Assembly: GCA_040285745.1 (NCBI GenBank)
Contig: JAUFOR010000001.1
Location: 248,001-312,000, forward strand
DNA from: Barthelona sp. PCE
Lineage: Eukaryota > Metamonada: BaSk clade
DNA: 64,000 nt
Direction of reading: 5' to 3'
Part shown: positions 45,572 through 54,064 of the stretch, one piece after another
Layout of the letters: every line of letters begins with the position of its first letter
Numbering within the stretch: position 1 is the stretch's first letter
Translations under genes and position numbers: made by a program
Notes under the pieces: generated by a model
What the model was told of the DNA's origin: nothing
Seen by the model: only the letters and a program-made list of their open reading frames with translations
Databases searched by the model: none

Positions 45572-46366
45572 TTAATTGATATTCTTTGTTCTAGGACTGA
45601 TTTTAAGTAAATTGTTAGATAAATCATCGTAATATGAATTTTCTTCCAATGGGCTAATGTTCAAATCAATGGAACTACTACTTAACGTCACAAAATATAC
45701 ACAATGGATGGCATATATGATTGTATATAGGTCATAAAAACGGAAAGTACCAAACAAGGAATCTTCGGTTGAAAACCACAGAAAAATGACACCAACAAAA
45801 AGAATTAAGCAGCCTAATAAACCTTTCTTTGAGAAGTCCAACTTGTATGCATGCAAAAACTTCTTTGAAGGTTTGAAATAATGCAGTATAAGAAAACCAG
45901 CACATAGGATAAAAAAAACAAAGTGAATAATTGTATAAAAAAAGGTAACTGTTTGTTCAACTCCTTCTCTACCATTGGCAAAACTTTCTTCAAATATTAT
46001 AAAAACAAGACAGACTACTATATCAAATAGAAGAACAAAGATAAGGTATGGTTGGCGTTTTCGTCCATCAATATAAACACAAAACCATGCTGCAAGGACG
46101 GCAAATGCAGATGAGGTCTGGAAACATGCAAGTGCTGCAATGATTGAATCAACCAAAAGAGTATCGTTTTGTGAAAAATAAAAACTAATATCAAGTGCGG
46201 CAGTGAACACTGCTTCAAAACCAGTGAGGAAAAAAAACCCAAAAAGAAGGATACGAGCAAGTTGCTGAGTATATCTGTTTCGTTTATATACCTTTAGAGC
46301 GTAGACGAAACAGAAAATTGAAAGAAGGACATTAGTTACGATCGACGGTATGTGTATATGAGCCAT
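45572..46366 (-). CDS. Seven-pass membrane protein of unknown family
   Basis: The 264-aa protein has about seven hydrophobic helices starting at residue ~7 (VTNVLLSIFCFVYAL, ILLFGFFFLTGFEAVF, SIIAALACFQTSSAFAVLAAWFCVY, YLIFVLLFDIVVCLVFIIF, FFYTIIHFVFFILCAGFLIL, LLGCLILFVGVIFLWF, LYTIIYAIHCVYFVTL). The N terminus is short and the tail is Ser/Asn-rich. The layout resembles THH1/TOM1-like or other 7TM proteins, but no family motif is clear. No signal peptide or catalytic residues are visible. Confidence 0.6.
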   Translation of the reverse strand: MAHIHIPSIVTNVLLSIFCFVYALKVYKRNRYTQQLARILLFGFFFLTGFEAVFTAALDISFYFSQNDTLLVDSIIAALACFQTSSAFAVLAAWFCVYIDGRKRQPYLIFVLLFDIVVCLVFIIFEESFANGREGVEQTVTFFYTIIHFVFFILCAGFLILHYFKPSKKFLHAYKLDFSKKGLLGCLILFVGVIFLWFSTEDSLFGTFRFYDLYTIIYAIHCVYFVTLSSSSIDLNISPLEENSYYDDLSNNLLKISPRTKNIN

Positions 46367-46549
46367 GTGTGATTAAGGTAGTTGAAAACTTGGAAATGAC
46401 AGAATTTAGGTGGGAAATCGCATAACGCCATTTTTGTGTTCAATAATGATGCAGATGGGATTATTCTCTTAAGTTTGGTAGTTTGGATCATCTATGATTT
46501 ATAAAAATCCGATATACAGGAGAGAACGCGAGAAAATCTTGATTTTCAG

Positions 46550-46565
46550 TTTTTCACCTTTTTCG
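46550..46565 (+). promoter_or_regulatory. Initiator-like motif before the SPFH gene
   Basis: TTTTTCACCTTTTTCG lies ~25-40 nt before the ATG at 46591. It shares GTTTTTCACCTTT exactly with the element upstream of the DPD-like gene. Confidence 0.45.
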
Positions 46566-46590
46566 ACTTACAAGCTTACTTTTTGAGTAT

Positions 46591-47586
46591 ATGAGCGTAG
46601 GAAACACCATCATTTTCGCGTTAATCGCGTTACTGATTATATATATTATCGTTAAGATGATTGGAGCATGCTATCTCGTCAGAGAGAAGGAAGTTATCGT
46701 TATTGAGAGCTTTGGAAAGTTCAAGAAGGTTCTTCATGCAGGTTTCAACATCACAACACCCTTTGTTGATCGTCCCAAGAAATATTGGTATCGTTATTTG
46801 AAGGCAGACACTAACAATGTTGTTGGACTTCACGAGAGACACAATATGACCCGCATCAACATTGCTAAGGTTGTAGAAGATTTTGCTGAGCAATCAGTCA
46901 TTTCTAAAGATAATGCCAGTGTTGTTCTTGATGCAACCATTTCTTACTATATTAGCAACCCACAAAAGATGATTTATTCAACTGTCAACCTCCCACAAAT
47001 GATATCCAAGCTTCTTCAAGCACAATTACGTAACGTTGCAGGAATGTTTGAAGTCGATCAGCTTATTGAGGATGCAAGCATTACCAACACCGTACAGGCT
47101 CAGATGCAGACAGATTGCGCCCGCTGGGGTGTGACAGTTGAATTTGTCAAGATTGCGCAGGTTAAATGTGGATCATTGGAGAAAGATCTTGAGAAGAAAA
47201 AGACTGCCGATTTGAACAACGAGAAGTTGATTATTGATGCAAAGGGTACCAACTCGACAACCACAATTGAGGCACAGGGTATTGCTAATAAGTTGAGAGC
47301 AGAAAGTGAAGGTATGAAGCAAGAGGTATGTGCTAAAGCAACTGGTCAAGCTGAAGCCGTTGTGAATAGGGCTACTGCAGAGGCTAGAAGTATTGCAGGT
47401 ATCAGCGCAGCCATTAAAAATGTCGGTGACCCAGATCCTATTGGTTATTTCATGTCAGTCAAGTACCTTCAGGTATTAAATCACCTCATTGCATCAAAGA
47501 AGGTTAATGTTGACATGTTACCTTCTCATTTGGCTAATTTACAGACGATGAAGAAGTTGGGCATGAATTCTGTCATTCCAAAATAG
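46591..47586 (+). CDS. SPFH (band 7/stomatin-like) membrane protein
   Basis: The 331-aa protein has one N-terminal membrane segment (IIFALIALLIIYIIVKMIG) and an SPFH domain (~30-200): REKEVIVIESFGKFKKVLHAG, then ISKDNASVVLDATISYYISNP, LLQAQLRNVAGM, WGVTVEFVKIAQV. A long charged, alanine-rich helix follows (LRAESEGMKQEVCAKATGQAEAVVNRATAEARS), as in stomatin and SLP2. SPFH proteins oligomerise into membrane rings that organise microdomains or regulate proteases and channels. No mitochondrial presequence is visible. The C-terminal region is divergent, so a closer subfamily is not assigned. Confidence 0.88.
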   Translation: MSVGNTIIFALIALLIIYIIVKMIGACYLVREKEVIVIESFGKFKKVLHAGFNITTPFVDRPKKYWYRYLKADTNNVVGLHERHNMTRINIAKVVEDFAEQSVISKDNASVVLDATISYYISNPQKMIYSTVNLPQMISKLLQAQLRNVAGMFEVDQLIEDASITNTVQAQMQTDCARWGVTVEFVKIAQVKCGSLEKDLEKKKTADLNNEKLIIDAKGTNSTTTIEAQGIANKLRAESEGMKQEVCAKATGQAEAVVNRATAEARSIAGISAAIKNVGDPDPIGYFMSVKYLQVLNHLIASKKVNVDMLPSHLANLQTMKKLGMNSVIPK

Positions 47587-47854
47587 AGAATCCGAAAATA
47601 ATAATGCTTTTGCTTTGTAAATATTAAATTCCTAAGGTGTAGATGAATTTATGTTGGGTGAATGTTACATTCACAAGGATAGGAATGTTGAATAGTGTGA
47701 AAATAGTGATATCATAGTTTTAACGGTTTTCGGTAACAATAGGGATATTTTATTTCAGGTAAAGCACATAAGATGCTATTATTGACACGGGGGAACTGAA
47801 GAAATAGTAAAAATAACGGCAGAACCTTCCTTTTTATATATTCACTCCTTCTAA

Positions 47855-48651
47855 ATGGCTATCGGTAAGAATAAGAAACGCTGGAAGGCTGTTAAGCGTA
47901 AGGTGTATGTTACCGCATCGTATACGTGTGTATGAAGCTTACATTTAGTGATCCCTTTGATCGCAAGGAATGGTACAGAATTCAAGCTCCCATCTCCATT
48001 TTCAACACCAAGTTCGCTGGTGAAACTGTTATCAACAAGACTCAAGGTCTTATCAAGGCTGAGGATCGTTTATTAGGTCGTGTCTTCGAGCTTTATGCTG
48101 GTGACCTCAACGCTGATCCTTCTGATCACTTCCGCGTCATCACTCTTCGTTGTGATATGGTTGAGGGTGACACTTGTTTGTGTAACTTCCACGGAATGCG
48201 TCTCACCACTGACCGTCTTCGTGGCCTCATCAAGAAGCGCCAGTCTCTCATTGAGGGTTACGCTGATGTTGTAACTGAGGATGGTTTCCGTCTCCGTGTC
48301 TTTGCCATTGGTTTCACCAACCGTCACCGCAACCAGATCCGTGAGGGTATCTACTCCAAGAACTACGCCAACGCTCAGCAAACCAAGAAGATCCGTGAGG
48401 CTTTCCTCACCGTTATCCGTGAGGAGGTTGAGGGAGTTACTCTTAGCGCTTTCTTGAAGAAGGTCCTTACCAAGGATTCCATTACCAAGAAGATGGTCTC
48501 TGCTGCTAACAAGTTCTACCCCGTCAAGGATGTTTACATTAGCAAGATTAAGACTCTTAAGGGTTCCACCAGAATGACTACTGACGTCGTTAGAGCTTTC
48601 CACTCCGGTTCTGCTCCTACTGCTGAGGGTCAATCCACCAAGCGTGACTAG
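47855..48651 (+). CDS. RPS3A: 40S ribosomal protein eS1 (RPS3A), two exons
   Basis: Model: join(47855..47904, 47949..48651), 250 aa. Splicing creates MAIGKNKKRWKAVKRKVDPFDRKEWY, matching the eS1 start. The rest follows the family: NFHGMRLTTDRLRGLIKKRQSLIEG, FTNRHRNQIREGIYSKN, and the ending FYPVKDVYISKIKTLKG. eS1 is a component of the small subunit near the mRNA exit. Codon bias is strong. A 186-codon antisense ORF is an artefact of this bias. Confidence 0.95.
47905..47948 (+). other. eS1 intron
   Basis: This is a 44-nt intron with donor GTATGT and 3' end CTTACATTTAG. It splits the valine codon (GT|T) before GAT-CCC, restoring KRKVDPF. Confidence 0.94.
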
Positions 48652-48699
48652 ATCCGTGTTACAAAGTAGCCAAATAAAGAGTTACTATCTTTTATTGTT

Positions 48700-49989
48700 T
48701 TATGACTGTTTGTCTTCATCGTCATCGTCATCATTCGCTTGAATAAATTCCATACGTCCTGAATCAACTACTGTAAAGTTATTCCTTTGCTCATTTTCGC
48801 TGTTCTCTAAAGAATGTATTTCGATGTCAACTGTATCTTCAATGCAAAAATCTGATATTTCAGTATCGGTAGAATCCTTTTCGATTTGTTGGATCTCAAC
48901 TATAGGCTGTACATTATGTGCGTGATTCAAGGATTCACTCTTTTGCGTTCGGTAAAAATTATAACGACGTTCATTAGCTCGTTCAGGCCGTACCAGTTTT
49001 GGTTTTGTTGCAAGATGTGGATACTTCACATAACTAGGCTTTATCTTCCCAAAAAGCATATTCTTCCAATTATTCCACGTACCTTTTGAAAAACTTTCAC
49101 ATTTAATACCATATTTGATACTTTCATAAGTACCCAAATTCTTGTTGACCAGCATTATATGTAATTTCACAAGAAGAACAGGCCATGTGACGCCAATTGC
49201 AGTGTATACAAACACTATGAATGTTGCGGGATGATCTCCAATAGCTTCAGATAATCCACGAACTCTTGCGATAGTATCGTTTGACCACATAGATGTGGAA
49301 TTGATGTTAGAGTAGGTCTCAGCATACGATCCTGATAGACCATAGAGACGGATAATGGAAGCAATAATTAAAAAAATTCCAAGCAACGAAATTCCTAAGA
49401 TGAACAAAAAAAAGTTGCGATAATTTCGTTCGCCGATACATGTACCTAAATAAGGGCAGTGGTGGTCGAAGCGCTTGACGCAGTTGTTGCACACTGCGCA
49501 ATGTGATGTTCGAGGATGGCGGTAGATGTAACAAGTATCACAGTGTTTGCCCAAATCGGTATCGTTGTCCCAATATATCTCAACAAGAACAGGTGGAAGG
49601 TCGTCGGGGATAGGCACGTAGTCTTCTTCGCCTTCTCTTTGAACATAATCTGATCTTGGTAAGATTCCCGGATCAGTCAAAGCTGCTGCAAAGTTATTGT
49701 ACAGTGTAAATCCAAAAAGCAGAAGGAATACAATGACCACCCACGCAAGATCTTCATCCCATAGAGGAGATGCGTCTAGAAATAAAAATAAAAGACTTGG
49801 AATTACATATAGACATATTGTTATGATGGCAATTGGCTTATCTGGGCCAACAAATAGCCTTTTTCCACATTTTAACTGGACCTTTCCAGCCATTTTGTCA
49901 TATTTGTACAAATCTGATCGTAGTTCGGGTTCATGCTTCATTTGCTCTGCTTCATGCGTTTCACATTCCCCATCATGTTCAGTTGACAT
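48700..49989 (-). CDS. DHHC-type protein S-acyltransferase (second)
   Basis: The 429-aa protein has the four-helix DHHC layout: helices at ~53-72 and ~82-102, the DHHC cysteine-rich domain (HCDTCYIYRHPRTSHCAVCNNC, then KRFDHHCPYLGTCIGERNY) and two further helices, all with intact catalytic DHHC and zinc ligands. The segment LTDPGILPRSDY before the domain and the KYCxTCxxYRPPRxSHC-like start resemble the ZDHHC9/14/18 (Erf2) group. Both termini are acidic and Ser/Thr-rich. ACCTTTTCAC lies 12-21 nt upstream of the ATG (50001-50010). Together with the gene at 9950 the window holds two distinct DHHC enzymes. Confidence 0.92.
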   Translation of the reverse strand: MSTEHDGECETHEAEQMKHEPELRSDLYKYDKMAGKVQLKCGKRLFVGPDKPIAIITICLYVIPSLLFLFLDASPLWDEDLAWVVIVFLLLFGFTLYNNFAAALTDPGILPRSDYVQREGEEDYVPIPDDLPPVLVEIYWDNDTDLGKHCDTCYIYRHPRTSHCAVCNNCVKRFDHHCPYLGTCIGERNYRNFFLFILGISLLGIFLIIASIIRLYGLSGSYAETYSNINSTSMWSNDTIARVRGLSEAIGDHPATFIVFVYTAIGVTWPVLLVKLHIMLVNKNLGTYESIKYGIKCESFSKGTWNNWKNMLFGKIKPSYVKYPHLATKPKLVRPERANERRYNFYRTQKSESLNHAHNVQPIVEIQQIEKDSTDTEISDFCIEDTVDIEIHSLENSENEQRNNFTVVDSGRMEFIQANDDDDDEDKQS

Positions 49990-50390
49990 TAATAAATGCA
50001 GTGAAAAGGTAAGATAATGCTTAACCGCTTAAAAAAGTACCCTCAAGTTTAGAGATAATTTTTGTTGCTTTGAGGGTTATTTATACAAGCTTTCACTTGA
50101 AATTTTGTCATAAATTACGTATAAACACATATTTTTTTCAACCCATTTTTGTTACATATTATAACTGTTTAGCACGATTGTTGTGGGCTATAATATATTG
50201 TATAGTAATATGATGTACTATTTGCAGCTTTAAGAAGTTACCTGCGGTTTTTTTTGAGCGTTGGCTTTTTATTGTTTTAAAAGAAAAAGAGGTTGGTAAA
50301 CGAACTTTAAATTGCAGTTGTCACTCGATTTTCGGTACTTACTGAACTAAAAGTCATAAATTGCATTTTTCTTCCTTTTTCCAAACAAAC
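49990..50390. promoter_or_regulatory. Divergent promoter region between DHHC and MATE genes
   Basis: This 401-nt spacer is AT-rich. The minus-strand ACCTTTTCAC element (50001-50010) serves the DHHC gene. No matching element is obvious for the MATE gene, where pyrimidine-rich sequence precedes the ATG. No ORF or RNA gene is seen. Confidence 0.4.
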
Positions 50391-51836
50391 ATGGGGTTAG
50401 GCAAGGAACGCAGAGAAGAAGAAGAGATATACATCACAGAGGGCCTCGAAAACGAAGAGATGGGGCTTCCACTTCTTTCAGTTGAGAAGGGTACAGACGA
50501 AAAGGACGATGTTGACGTTGAGAAGTTAGTTTCGTGGTCTAACATTTGGAAGATGTCACTTCCCGCACTTGTCAAGGAGTCATTGGCATTTTTACCTGGT
50601 TTAGTACGAACAGCAGTAATTGGTCACACAAGTTACTCTGAGATAGGACAACAGGCCTTTTCTATAATCAGCTCCATCATGTCACCGATCGGATGGGTGT
50701 TTGTATTTCTTATTAATGGTGTCACAAGTCAGGTAGGTGGCGAATACGGCAAGAGTAAGTTCAAGAACATTGGTCGAATGATTCGTTTGGTTATCACCGC
50801 CGCACTCCTTCTCGGTTTTCTCACACAGATCCCGCTCCTCATCCTTACACCAAGTATCCTGCGCTGGTTTGATGCAAAGGATAAAATTTTTGAGCTGACA
50901 GTACCTTTTTTGCGCATGCGATTGATAACAGTACCATTCCTATTGCTCGCCAGAGGGACCACGGGCATCCTACAGGGCCTCCAACGTGTGAATTCCGCAA
51001 TGATTGTGCAGTTTATGATTGTCGGCTTTGATTTAGTTGGACATTACGTTTTTCTCACTTTACAGAAGAAACCATTGATTTATAGCGCCTACAGCACATG
51101 TTTTGCCCAGGTTGCTGCCAGTATGATTGGCTTTTTGATATTGGTTGTTCCCAAATCAAGCAAAAGATTGAGGATTTTTTCATCTTCCTCTTCTAAAGAG
51201 AAGAAAGAGGTGACTTGGAGTGCCTTCATTTCGTCGTCTTTCGTTCTATTCCTGCGTTCAGTTGCACTGCAAATGAGCTTTGTCCTCGCTGCAAAGGTTA
51301 CTTCCAATCAGCTGCCAACAAAGTACATGAGCGCATATCTCATCATTCTACAGCTTTGGTTTTTCAACTCATTTGTTATTGATGGTTTCGCTATTGTCGC
51401 CAACATGGTGGGGTCAAGACTCATTGCGGCTGGGGAACTGCCAGCGTTCCGACTGCTGAGAGCACGACTACTGTCTGTCACCGTTACTTTGGGATTCATC
51501 CTCATGGGAATCTTTTGGTTGTTTGAGGAGCGTATCCTTGGTATCGTTTCTAACTCCGACGCAACAATTGAGTTGTGTCGAAATGTATGGTACATTCTGT
51601 TAATAATGCAGGTACCTAACTCCCTCTGTTTCTATGGTGACGGATTGCTTCTTGCTGCAAAAGAATTCAAGTTCCTGTCAAAATATATGTGGGTTGGCTT
51701 CCTTGGCTTCTATTTACCTATTATGATGTTCCAATATATCGTCCCACCAATGTTGGATTTCACATTCATTGCAATCGCCTCGATGTCGTGTGTTCGTTTC
51801 ATGTCGGGCCTTTCTCTTTCGTACTACAAGTATTAG
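50391..51836 (+). CDS. MATE-family multidrug/metabolite efflux transporter
   Basis: Beginning at the ATG at 50391, the protein has 481 aa with about twelve membrane helices. A charged N-terminal stretch precedes helix 1 (SLPALVKESLAFLPGLVRTAVIG). The segment SIISSIMSPIGWVFVFLINGVTSQVGGEYGK corresponds to the conserved helix 2 region, and RLITVPFLLLARGTTGILQGLQR to helix 5 of MATE/DinF transporters. MATE transporters use H+ or Na+ gradients to export organic cations or other metabolites across plasma or vacuolar membranes. The substrate cannot be read from sequence. It is convergent with the lipase gene, 16 nt stop to stop. Confidence 0.85.
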   Translation: MGLGKERREEEEIYITEGLENEEMGLPLLSVEKGTDEKDDVDVEKLVSWSNIWKMSLPALVKESLAFLPGLVRTAVIGHTSYSEIGQQAFSIISSIMSPIGWVFVFLINGVTSQVGGEYGKSKFKNIGRMIRLVITAALLLGFLTQIPLLILTPSILRWFDAKDKIFELTVPFLRMRLITVPFLLLARGTTGILQGLQRVNSAMIVQFMIVGFDLVGHYVFLTLQKKPLIYSAYSTCFAQVAASMIGFLILVVPKSSKRLRIFSSSSSKEKKEVTWSAFISSSFVLFLRSVALQMSFVLAAKVTSNQLPTKYMSAYLIILQLWFFNSFVIDGFAIVANMVGSRLIAAGELPAFRLLRARLLSVTVTLGFILMGIFWLFEERILGIVSNSDATIELCRNVWYILLIMQVPNSLCFYGDGLLLAAKEFKFLSKYMWVGFLGFYLPIMMFQYIVPPMLDFTFIAIASMSCVRFMSGLSLSYYKY

Positions 51837-51852
51837 TACTAGTAAATATTAT

Positions 51853-53319
51853 TTATTCCTCTTCCTCTTTATCCGAGAGCAGACGTCGACTCTGAACTTC
51901 ATTAACGAAATATAGACTGCTGACTTTAATATTCGACTTCCTATTACGACGCGGAAGTCTGATTCCAACGTAGTGACGGTGCGCTATGAGAGGTGGTGCA
52001 TACATACGCTTCCAAAATGAGGTTTTTGGCTGCAAAATAGGTAATCCTAATCGTCTCCTGCGCTTAAACGGACAGAGGCGGTGCTGTAAGTCATTAACAT
52101 TCAGAAACTCATGAATGAGCGTACTGTTATCGAAACCAATGAACTTAGTTCCGTTGGGATACCTAACTTCGAAAAGCTCAGGGTGATTATGGGCAGTAAT
52201 GATCTTAACACCGCAGCTGCGGTATCCCATCGCATTCGTGGGCAGTGACGGTACGATGTCACCAACATTCACCACTCGAAAGTACACCGGTATGATGTGG
52301 TTCATCACCTTGCACGCATTCTTGTTACCTATACGCGGCTGACCGAACGTGTAACACACAACCAAGGGCATGTCATCTGGGGGGATCTTGGCGTGAAATG
52401 GCGGAGGAGTCTTATCCAAAGCAGACACATCTGTGCCATCGGGGGCGAAGCTGTGCAGAAAGCTACTGAAGAATTCCTGGTGCGAAGATGCTCTGAACCG
52501 GTTCAAAATAAAGATACGCGATAGATGCATTGCACAAAGCGATGCATACGCTCCTCCTGCACTGTGGCCAGTGCACAAAACAGTTCTAAACCGAAAAATA
52601 GGCAGTGAGTCGGGAATGAAGCGCATGGACTGCTCATAGCATGGTTTTTCTGGGTGGATGTTTTGATCAATATCAACAATACAAACATTGTTGTCTTCTG
52701 TGTAACTTCTCCCAGCGTTTCGGTCGAGCAGGTCCTCCCACAGCTTGGCGGCGCACAACTCGTAGTTGCGAACATAACCATTGTGGAATTTAGCGCCTGG
52801 AACCGAGTCACAGTCTAATGCTGTCTGTACGTAGTCAAAATTAGTGCGCACGTTCATCTTGTCGGATGGATCTGTTCCCCTGAACGCGACGACATAGACA
52901 TCATCAATCTCTGCTGTGGCAAAAAAAACATGTGTGTTTTTAACATGATAAATGTTCACATTTTTTAGACCGAACCTTGATTGCTCCAGCATCCACAGCG
53001 TCGAAAACGGAGGTAAATACACAATAGAACTAAGATACATGAGCGCGTTCGCTAACCGAGGATCAAAAAATTTCCACTGCTTACGTGCTTCATATAAAAT
53101 GTTATGAGTACTTCGTGTCATCACGAGATTATTGAGCAGGAATAAGGGTTCGGTGATCAGGTATCTTAGCGATTCATAGACTGGATTTCCAAGAGCGGAA
53201 GGAGGTGGTCCGATCCCAGCATTTGGGGTTGCCAGTGTTGGCTTCACATTCTTTGTTCTTCTGCGCTCCTCTCTGGGTTTAACGCTCTTCACACCCTTCC
53301 CGTGATACAAGTGTTGCAT
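51853..53319 (-). CDS. Class 3 (Fungal lipase-like) triacylglycerol lipase family protein
   Basis: From the ATG at 53319 the protein is 488 aa; another in-frame ATG at 53385 would add 22 residues. A class 3 lipase core is clear: VYVVAFRGTDPSD (oxyanion side), then the nucleophile elbow TGHSAGGAYASLCA (Ser nucleophile; GHSAGG rather than the common GHSLGG), YTFGQPRIGN and the catalytic aspartate region VNVGDIVPSLP. A downstream His, probably in the HEFLNV segment, would complete the triad. A hydrophobic N-terminal stretch near residues 40-60 could contact membranes. The tail is basic. The start lies inside the 3' end of the upstream LRR gene (overlap 53279-53319) in a different frame. Confidence 0.82.
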   Translation of the reverse strand: MQHLYHGKGVKSVKPREERRRTKNVKPTLATPNAGIGPPPSALGNPVYESLRYLITEPLFLLNNLVMTRSTHNILYEARKQWKFFDPRLANALMYLSSIVYLPPFSTLWMLEQSRFGLKNVNIYHVKNTHVFFATAEIDDVYVVAFRGTDPSDKMNVRTNFDYVQTALDCDSVPGAKFHNGYVRNYELCAAKLWEDLLDRNAGRSYTEDNNVCIVDIDQNIHPEKPCYEQSMRFIPDSLPIFRFRTVLCTGHSAGGAYASLCAMHLSRIFILNRFRASSHQEFFSSFLHSFAPDGTDVSALDKTPPPFHAKIPPDDMPLVVCYTFGQPRIGNKNACKVMNHIIPVYFRVVNVGDIVPSLPTNAMGYRSCGVKIITAHNHPELFEVRYPNGTKFIGFDNSTLIHEFLNVNDLQHRLCPFKRRRRLGLPILQPKTSFWKRMYAPPLIAHRHYVGIRLPRRNRKSNIKVSSLYFVNEVQSRRLLSDKEEEE

Positions 53320-53974
53320 AGAAGTTATTGAAAACGGCAGAATCAATTTCTTGGAAAGTTGGTAATAGGTCATTGTATTCGACATCTCTTTCCATATTAG
53401 AAGAGTTCAGCGTACATTTGGCGAGATTCGGGCACATTTCACGTATGTATTCCACCATATCACTCTGACGAAAGCGGAAATTGAACGAATCAAAACAGTA
53501 AAAGGTGTGCAGATATTCCATGCAAATAGGTTTGGTGTTAAGATCAGCAACGATGCGGTTATATGAGACAGTAAGGCGTTCCAATTTGGGAAACATATGT
53601 AGGAAGTCGAAAGACCTGAGCTTATTGTGTGATAATAATAGCTTTGTAATGTTGTTTTCAGGAAATTCAATATCGCAGATCTCATTACTCGCCAGATCAA
53701 CGGTTTTCAGTGACTCAGGAACGAAATCGAACTTTATGCTGGTGATGGAATTTGCAAAAAGTGTTAGCATCTCGAGGTTGGGAAAACTATGCAGGAAAGT
53801 GCTACTTACATCACTGATGAAACTTCGGTCGACAACTAAAACTTTGCAATTTGGATATATCCCCGAGAAATTCTCAAGGTTCCCTATATTTGTCTGTGAG
53901 AACATAATCTCTTCCATATCATGGTTCAAAGTTTCTTCAGGTATATACTCCATTTCATTTCGTGTTGAAAGCAT
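53279..53974 (-). CDS. Leucine-rich repeat protein, SDS22-like
   Basis: The 231-aa protein carries about five irregular LRRs (CKVLVVDRSFISDVSSTFLHSFP, LEMLTLFANSITSIKFDFVPESLK, TVDLASNEICDIEFPENNIT, KLLLSHNKLRSFDFLHMFP, LERLTVSYNRIV) and an LRR-cap-like end (LHTFYCFDSF). It is cytosolic with no signal peptide. SDS22-like proteins bind PP1 or ciliary partners; no specific partner can be named. The ATG at 53974 directly follows CCTTTTCACA, so the leader could be only a few nt. Its 3' end overlaps the lipase gene on the same strand by at least 41 nt. Confidence 0.7.
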   Translation of the reverse strand: MLSTRNEMEYIPEETLNHDMEEIMFSQTNIGNLENFSGIYPNCKVLVVDRSFISDVSSTFLHSFPNLEMLTLFANSITSIKFDFVPESLKTVDLASNEICDIEFPENNITKLLLSHNKLRSFDFLHMFPKLERLTVSYNRIVADLNTKPICMEYLHTFYCFDSFNFRFRQSDMVEYIREMCPNLAKCTLNSSNMERDVEYNDLLPTFQEIDSAVFNNFYATLVSREGCEER

Positions 53975-53984
53975 TGTGAAAAGG
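53975..53984 (-). promoter_or_regulatory. Initiator-like motif abutting the LRR gene ATG
   Basis: CCTTTTCACA on the minus strand is directly next to the ATG at 53974. If the A of TCA is +1, the leader would be about 3 nt. Confidence 0.35.
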
Positions 53985-54064
53985 AAGGAAGTAGTTGTAA
54001 CAAAAAATTTTTGACATATCTAAGGTTTATTATGGATGGGGAAATTGAATCAGTAAAGGGTATA

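Noticed and set aside
48073-48633. A 186-codon antisense ORF opposite eS1
   Set aside because: Same cause: codon bias of a ribosomal protein gene; composition is Ser/Thr/Val/Leu-rich and non-domain-like.
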